Positions 60,129 to 64,000 of a stretch of 64,000 nucleotides of DNA are shown one piece after another. This stretch comes from DATBQN01 sp963755825 (GTDB lineage Bacteria; Acidobacteriota; Thermoanaerobaculia; Multivoradales; UBA5704), in assembly GCA_963755825.1 (NCBI GenBank), contig CAVWLA010000003.1, positions 682,001 through 746,000 of the forward strand, written 5' to 3'. The notes beneath the pieces were generated by a model. It was not told where the DNA came from. It saw only the letters and a list, made by a program, of their open reading frames with translations, and made no database searches. Within the stretch, counting starts at the first letter, position 1. Each line of letters begins with the position of its first letter. The position numbers and the translations under genes were made by a program.

Positions 60129-61247
60129 TCAGTGCGCCGGCGCCGCGGGAGGAGCCGGCTTCTCTCCTCGCGCCAGGGCCGCCGGCGGTTTCTTCTCCGC
60201 CTTGGCCTTGCGATAGGGGATGTCCCTGCCGCCGCCCTCGACGTAGAGCTCGTTCTTGCGCACGAAGGCGTCGAGGAGGAGCCAGAGGTAGGGGTCCTTC
60301 TTCTGCGACTTATAGAGGGCGAGGAGGCGCACCTTCTGGCGCTCGCCGTCCTTCGAGAGCGGATAGACCTCCCAGTCCTCGTCGGCGAAGCGTGCCGGGG
60401 GCTTGAGGTTGAGGCTCGGCGCGTAGGCGAGCGGGCGCGGGAAGTGGCCGGAGTGGATGAGGTAGCCGAGCAGGCGCGGTTTCGGGTTCGTGGGCGTCAG
60501 GCGCGCCAGCTCGTCGCGGACGATGAGCGCCGTCGTCGCATGGTCGGGGTGGCGGTCGAAGGTGACCGGGGCGATCACCGTCGTCGGGCGGGCGATCGCC
60601 ATCACCCGCGCCAGATCCCCCTCCAGGTTCGCCAGGGTGTAGAAGGCGCCCGGCGACACCGCCTGGCTGTAGGGGACGGCGGTGCGGCCGGTGCCGCGCG
60701 ACGGGATGACGCTCCCCGGGCTGTCGCGCATCGCCTTCAGGCCCTGGTCCGGATAGCCGAGGACGAAGACGTGGTCGGCGGGGATGCCCAGCCGGAGCAT
60801 CGCCGCCTGCCCCTCGCGGATGCGCGCCTCCCCCTCGCGGAGGAGGCTGGGGCTGCGCGGGCGGACGGTGTGGTCGAGGAGGGCGGCGGCGAAGCGGTTG
60901 CAGTCGCCGGCGGTGACGTAGACGACGTAGACCTCGGCGCCGCGGGCGACGGCGTCGGCGGCGTAGCCCGCCGCGGCGATCGCCTCGTCGTCGATGTGGG
61001 GGGCGACCACCAGCACCCGCTCGTCGTGCCGCGGAGCGGCGAGGACGGGTAGGCCGGTCGAGCTGCAGCCGGCGGTGCCGAGGGCGGCGGCCGCCAGGAC
61101 GGCGGCGGAGGCGACGCCCGCCAGCCGGCGGCGGCGGATCGCGCGGCAGCGCGCGATCACCTGCCCGGCCCGCGGCGAGCCCGCGGCTCGGCACGGCGCC
61201 TGCAGACCCAGCGGTCTGCGCACGGGGGACCCCGGAGGCTCCGACAT
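60129..61247 (-). CDS. PIG-L family deacetylase, probable lipoprotein
   Basis: About 372 residues from ATG at 61247; ATGs at 61274 and 61319 and GTG at 61160 are also in frame, and none has a strong ribosome-binding site. The N-terminus has an Arg-rich stretch, a hydrophobic segment and a lipobox ('LGTAGCSSTG'), so it is probably exported and lipidated. The metal-binding motifs follow: 'VLVVAPHIDDEAI' (variant of AHPDDE) and 'TFDRHPDHATTA'. PIG-L/LmbE enzymes are Zn-dependent and remove N-acetyl groups from sugars or similar amides. The last 100 residues ('LLALYKSQKKDPYLWLLLDA') are less conserved. The substrate is unknown. Divergent from the mprF unit. Confidence 0.85.
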   Translation of the reverse strand: MSEPPGSPVRRPLGLQAPCRAAGSPRAGQVIARCRAIRRRRLAGVASAAVLAAAALGTAGCSSTGLPVLAAPRHDERVLVVAPHIDDEAIAAAGYAADAVARGAEVYVVYVTAGDCNRFAAALLDHTVRPRSPSLLREGEARIREGQAAMLRLGIPADHVFVLGYPDQGLKAMRDSPGSVIPSRGTGRTAVPYSQAVSPGAFYTLANLEGDLARVMAIARPTTVIAPVTFDRHPDHATTALIVRDELARLTPTNPKPRLLGYLIHSGHFPRPLAYAPSLNLKPPARFADEDWEVYPLSKDGERQKVRLLALYKSQKKDPYLWLLLDAFVRKNELYVEGGGRDIPYRKAKAEKKPPAALARGEKPAPPAAPAH

Positions 61248-61350
61248 CGTCTCTGGCTTATACTGGCGCTCCATTCTATGCGACCCCGCGCTCCTCGCGC
61301 GGCGGGAAACCGACCCCAACCGGCGCGGCGGCGCTCAAAGAGGACCACGG

Positions 61351-61428
61351 ATGGATCGCGTGGCGGCGAAGACGACGGTGCACGAAATCGCCGGCGAGGC
61401 CCCCCTGCCGGGTGACCATGGCGTCTGA
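61351..61428 (+). CDS. 25-codon leader ORF overlapping the start of mprF
   Basis: ATG at 61351 with an AAAGAGG site (about 61337-61343) seven bases upstream, ending TGA at 61426-61428, beyond the mprF start (61412 or 61418) in another frame. The peptide begins 'MDRVAAKTTVHEIAGE'. It has the best ribosome-binding site in this gap, whereas mprF has a poor one, so it may couple ribosomes onto mprF. Chance cannot be excluded for so short a frame. Confidence 0.3.
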   Translation: MDRVAAKTTVHEIAGEAPLPGDHGV

Positions 61429-63979
61429 CCGCGCCTGGCTGCGCCGGCTGGCGCCGTTCGCCAGCGTCGTCTTCTTCGCCGTCGCCCTCTGGCTCCTCCA
61501 CAACGAGCTCGGGCGCCTCCGCTACCGGGAGGTCCTCCGCTTCGTGCAGAGCCTACCGCGGGCGCGGGTGTGGGCGGCGCTCGGCCTCACCGTGGCGGGC
61601 TACCTGGCGCTCTCGCTCTACGACGCCCTGGCGCTGCGCTACAGCAAGATCTCGCTCCCTTACCGGAAGATCGTCTTCGCGTCCTTCACCGCGTCGTCGT
61701 TCAGCAACACCCTGGGCTACCCGCTCTTCACCGGCACGCCCCTGCGCGTACGGCTCTACTCCAGCTGGGGGCTGACGGCCCTCGACGTCACCCGCGTCGT
61801 CACCTTCAGCTTCGTCACCTTCTGGCTCGGCTTCCTCGGCCTCTCCGGCACCACCTTCCTGCTCGAGCCGCTCGCCATCCCGAAGTCGCTCCACGTGCAG
61901 TTCGAGACGGCGCGGCCGCTCGGCTTCCTCTTCCTCGCGCTGCTCGCCGCCTACCTCGTCGCCAACGTCGTCCGCCGCAAGCCGTTCAACATCGGCGGCG
62001 TCGAGCTGGTGCCGCCCGGCCCCACCCTCGCCGCAGCGCAGATCGGCGTCGCCTCGCTCGACTGGCTGCTCGCCGGCGCCGTCATGTACGCGCTGGTGCC
62101 GCTCTCCTGGGGAATCGACTTTCCGGCCTTCCTCGCCATCTTCCTCTTCGCCCAGGTGGTCGGCCTCATCTCCCAGGTGCCCGGGGGCCTCGGCGTCTTC
62201 GAGACGGTGATGGTGCTCCTCCTCCCCGCCGACCTCAAGCGCTCCGAGGTGCTCGGCTCGCTGATCGCCTTCCGCGCCATCTACTACTTCTGCCCGCTCA
62301 TCCTGTCGACCGTCCTCCTCGCCGTCAACGAGGTGGTGGCGCGGCGCGAGCAGCTCGGCCGCGCGGCGCGCTTCTTCGGCAAGCGGGCGCCGTCGCTGGT
62401 GCCGCCGGTGCTCGCGGCGACCACCTTCCTCGGCGGCGCCATGCTGCTCATCTCGGGGGCCACGCCGGCGGTGCACTCGCGGCTCGACTGGCTGAACGCG
62501 CTCCTGCCGCTGCCGCTCATCGAGCTGTCGCACTTCCTCGGCAGCCTGGTCGGCGTCGCCCTCCTCTTCCTGGCGACCGGCCTGCAGCGCCGGCTCGACG
62601 CCGCCTACCAGCTCGCCGTCGTCCTCCTCGGCACCGGCATCGTCGTCTCGCTCTTGAAGGGCCTCGACTACGAGGAGGCGGTCATCCTGTCGCTGATGCT
62701 CGCCTCGCTCATCCCCTGCCGGCGCCACTTCTACCGCCGCGCCTCGCTCACCAGCCAGCCCTTCACCCCGATGTGGATCGTCGCCATCACCATCGTCGTC
62801 TTCGGCTCGGTGTGGCTCGGCATCTTCGCCTACCAGCAGCGCGCCTACTCGACCAGCCTGTGGTGGCAGTTCACCCTCTTCGGCAACGCGCCGCGCTTCC
62901 TCCGCGCCACCGTCGGCGTGCTGGCGGTCGCCCTCGCCGTCGCCTTCGAGCGGCTGATGCGGCCGGCGCGCCCGGAGCCGACGGTGCCCACCGGCGCCGA
63001 CCTCGATCGCGCCGAGGCGGTCGCCGTGCGCGCCCACCGCACCTACGCCTACCTCGCCCTTCTCGGCGACAAGGAGATCCTCTTCAGCGACAGCGGCAAC
63101 GCCTTCCTGATGTATGGGGTGGCGCGGCGGACCTGGGTGGCGATGGGCGACCCGGTGGGCCCGGAGCAGGAGCGCATCGACCTCGCCTGGCGCTTCCGCG
63201 AGCTCTCCGACCAGCACGGCGGCCGGCCGGTCTTCTACCAGGTCGGCGAGCGCGACCTCTACCTCTATGCCGACCTCGGCCTGACGCTCCTCAAGCTCGG
63301 CCAGGAGGGGCGCGTGCCGCTCGCCGAGTTCTCGCTCGAGGGGCGGGAGAGGAAGACGCTGCGCTGGGCGCACCGCAAGAGCGCCAACGAGGGGTACCGC
63401 TTCGAGGTGGTGCCGACGGAGGGGGTGCCGCCGCTCCTCCCCGAGCTGCAGGCGATCTCCGACGCCTGGCTGGGCGACAAGAACGTGCGCGAGAAGGGCT
63501 TCTCGCTCGGCTACTTCGACGCCGCCTACCTCGCCCGCTTCCCGCTCGCCCTGGTGCGCCGCGAGGGGCGGATCGTCGCCTTCGCCAACATCTGGCGCAG
63601 CGCCGACCGGGAGGAGATCTCGATCGACCTCATGCGCCACCGGCCGGAGGTCGAGAGCATCGTCATGGACTTCCTCTTCATCGAGCTGATGCTGCTCGGC
63701 AAGGCCGACGGCTTCAAGTGGTTCAACATCGGGATGGCGCCGCTCTCCGGCCTCGAGAACCGCGCCCTGGCGCCGCTCTGGAGCCGCCTCGGCTCGATGG
63801 TCTTCCGCCACGGCGAGCACTTCTACAACTTCCAGGGGCTGCGCCAGTACAAAGAGAAGTTCGACCCGGTGTGGAGCCCGCGCTACCTCGCGGCCCCGGC
63901 CGGCCTCACCCTCCCCCGCGTCCTCGCCGACGTCGCCGCCCTCATCGCCGGCGGCCTCGGCGGCGTCGTGCGGCGCTAG
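61418..63979 (+). CDS. mprF: Bifunctional lysylphosphatidylglycerol flippase/synthetase
   Basis: 853 residues from ATG at 61418 (GTG at 61412 is also in frame). The N-terminal half has about 14 hydrophobic spans of the flippase domain ('LAPFASVVFFAVALWLLHNE', 'TASSFSNTLGYPLFTGTPLR', 'FAQVVGLISQVPGGLGVFE'). From about 530 to 840 comes the DUF2156/GNAT-like aminoacyl transferase domain: 'LLGDKEILFSDSGNAFLMYG', 'WVAMGDPVGP', 'LAEFSLEGRERKTLRWAHRK', 'WFNIGMAPLSGLENR', 'FRHGEHFYNFQGLRQYKEKF'. MprF moves an amino acid (Lys or Ala) from tRNA to phosphatidylglycerol and flips the product outward, lowering surface negative charge and giving resistance to cationic peptides. Which amino acid is used cannot be read here. 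Confidence 0.93.
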   Translation: MASDRAWLRRLAPFASVVFFAVALWLLHNELGRLRYREVLRFVQSLPRARVWAALGLTVAGYLALSLYDALALRYSKISLPYRKIVFASFTASSFSNTLGYPLFTGTPLRVRLYSSWGLTALDVTRVVTFSFVTFWLGFLGLSGTTFLLEPLAIPKSLHVQFETARPLGFLFLALLAAYLVANVVRRKPFNIGGVELVPPGPTLAAAQIGVASLDWLLAGAVMYALVPLSWGIDFPAFLAIFLFAQVVGLISQVPGGLGVFETVMVLLLPADLKRSEVLGSLIAFRAIYYFCPLILSTVLLAVNEVVARREQLGRAARFFGKRAPSLVPPVLAATTFLGGAMLLISGATPAVHSRLDWLNALLPLPLIELSHFLGSLVGVALLFLATGLQRRLDAAYQLAVVLLGTGIVVSLLKGLDYEEAVILSLMLASLIPCRRHFYRRASLTSQPFTPMWIVAITIVVFGSVWLGIFAYQQRAYSTSLWWQFTLFGNAPRFLRATVGVLAVALAVAFERLMRPARPEPTVPTGADLDRAEAVAVRAHRTYAYLALLGDKEILFSDSGNAFLMYGVARRTWVAMGDPVGPEQERIDLAWRFRELSDQHGGRPVFYQVGERDLYLYADLGLTLLKLGQEGRVPLAEFSLEGRERKTLRWAHRKSANEGYRFEVVPTEGVPPLLPELQAISDAWLGDKNVREKGFSLGYFDAAYLARFPLALVRREGRIVAFANIWRSADREEISIDLMRHRPEVESIVMDFLFIELMLLGKADGFKWFNIGMAPLSGLENRALAPLWSRLGSMVFRHGEHFYNFQGLRQYKEKFDPVWSPRYLAAPAGLTLPRVLADVAALIAGGLGGVVRR

Positions 63980-64000
63980 AAACGCTGCCGCGTCAATCGC

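Overview
The window is a very GC-rich (by eye about 70-75 %) bacterial chromosome segment. Domain habits point to Acidobacteriota, perhaps Thermoanaerobaculia: a secreted giant Ig-repeat protein with a VPTL/IPTL-CTERM-like motif, a GH44 enzyme with a C-terminal 'CRAVDTR ... DVVGYF' domain, and tandem tail-collar proteins. This placement is an inference; a myxobacterium or other high-GC lineage is not excluded. No rRNA, tRNA, IS element, integrase or CRISPR array was recognised.

Region 1 (1-34453) is a nonribosomal lipopeptide cluster built around a divergent promoter at about 8419-8557. Leftward runs an NRPS (half-C, A, T, C, A, T, C, A...) that leaves the window and carries a one-base frameshift at 7438-7444. 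Rightward runs an operon-like series: a B12-type radical SAM enzyme of the RiPP-maturation family, NRPS-1 (FAAL-ACP-C-A-T-C-T-E), NRPS-2 (C-A-T-E-C-A-T), a VioC/AsnO-like Fe(II)/2-oxoglutarate hydroxylase, and NRPS-3 (C-[A remnant]-C(degenerate)-A-T-C). The line is unusual. It has a module with no adenylation domain, an A domain with Asn in place of the key Asp, an excised A domain, two C domains with broken HHxxxDG motifs, and no thioesterase in view. NRPS-3 ends in a C domain while the leftward NRPS begins with only half of one, so the leftward protein may continue the line. The radical SAM protein and NRPS-3 share a C-terminal tail, [VI]E[QE]FxFxL-stop, a candidate docking motif.

Region 2 (34454-41213) is mixed: two secreted proteins of unknown function, a degenerate 20-bp tandem repeat array beside a small gene remnant, a GH44 glycosidase, TrmL and a 'putative sensor' membrane protein, with several strong GNRA-capped hairpins between genes.

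Region 3 (41214-52441) looks like a surface or secretion cassette: a 2563-residue protein with 14 tandem Big_5-type repeats and a beta-helix end, three tandem tail-collar paralogues closed by a clear terminator, a Tat-exported unknown, a GNAT acetyltransferase that appears to start at CTG, and a DUF6916 protein.

Region 4 (52585-63979) is envelope, transport and housekeeping: a CPA antiporter with a TrkA-N domain, a DHA2 MFS exporter, a NYN/OST-HTH protein, an SLC13/TrkA-C permease, YjbQ, a PIG-L deacetylase lipoprotein (minus strand) and MprF.
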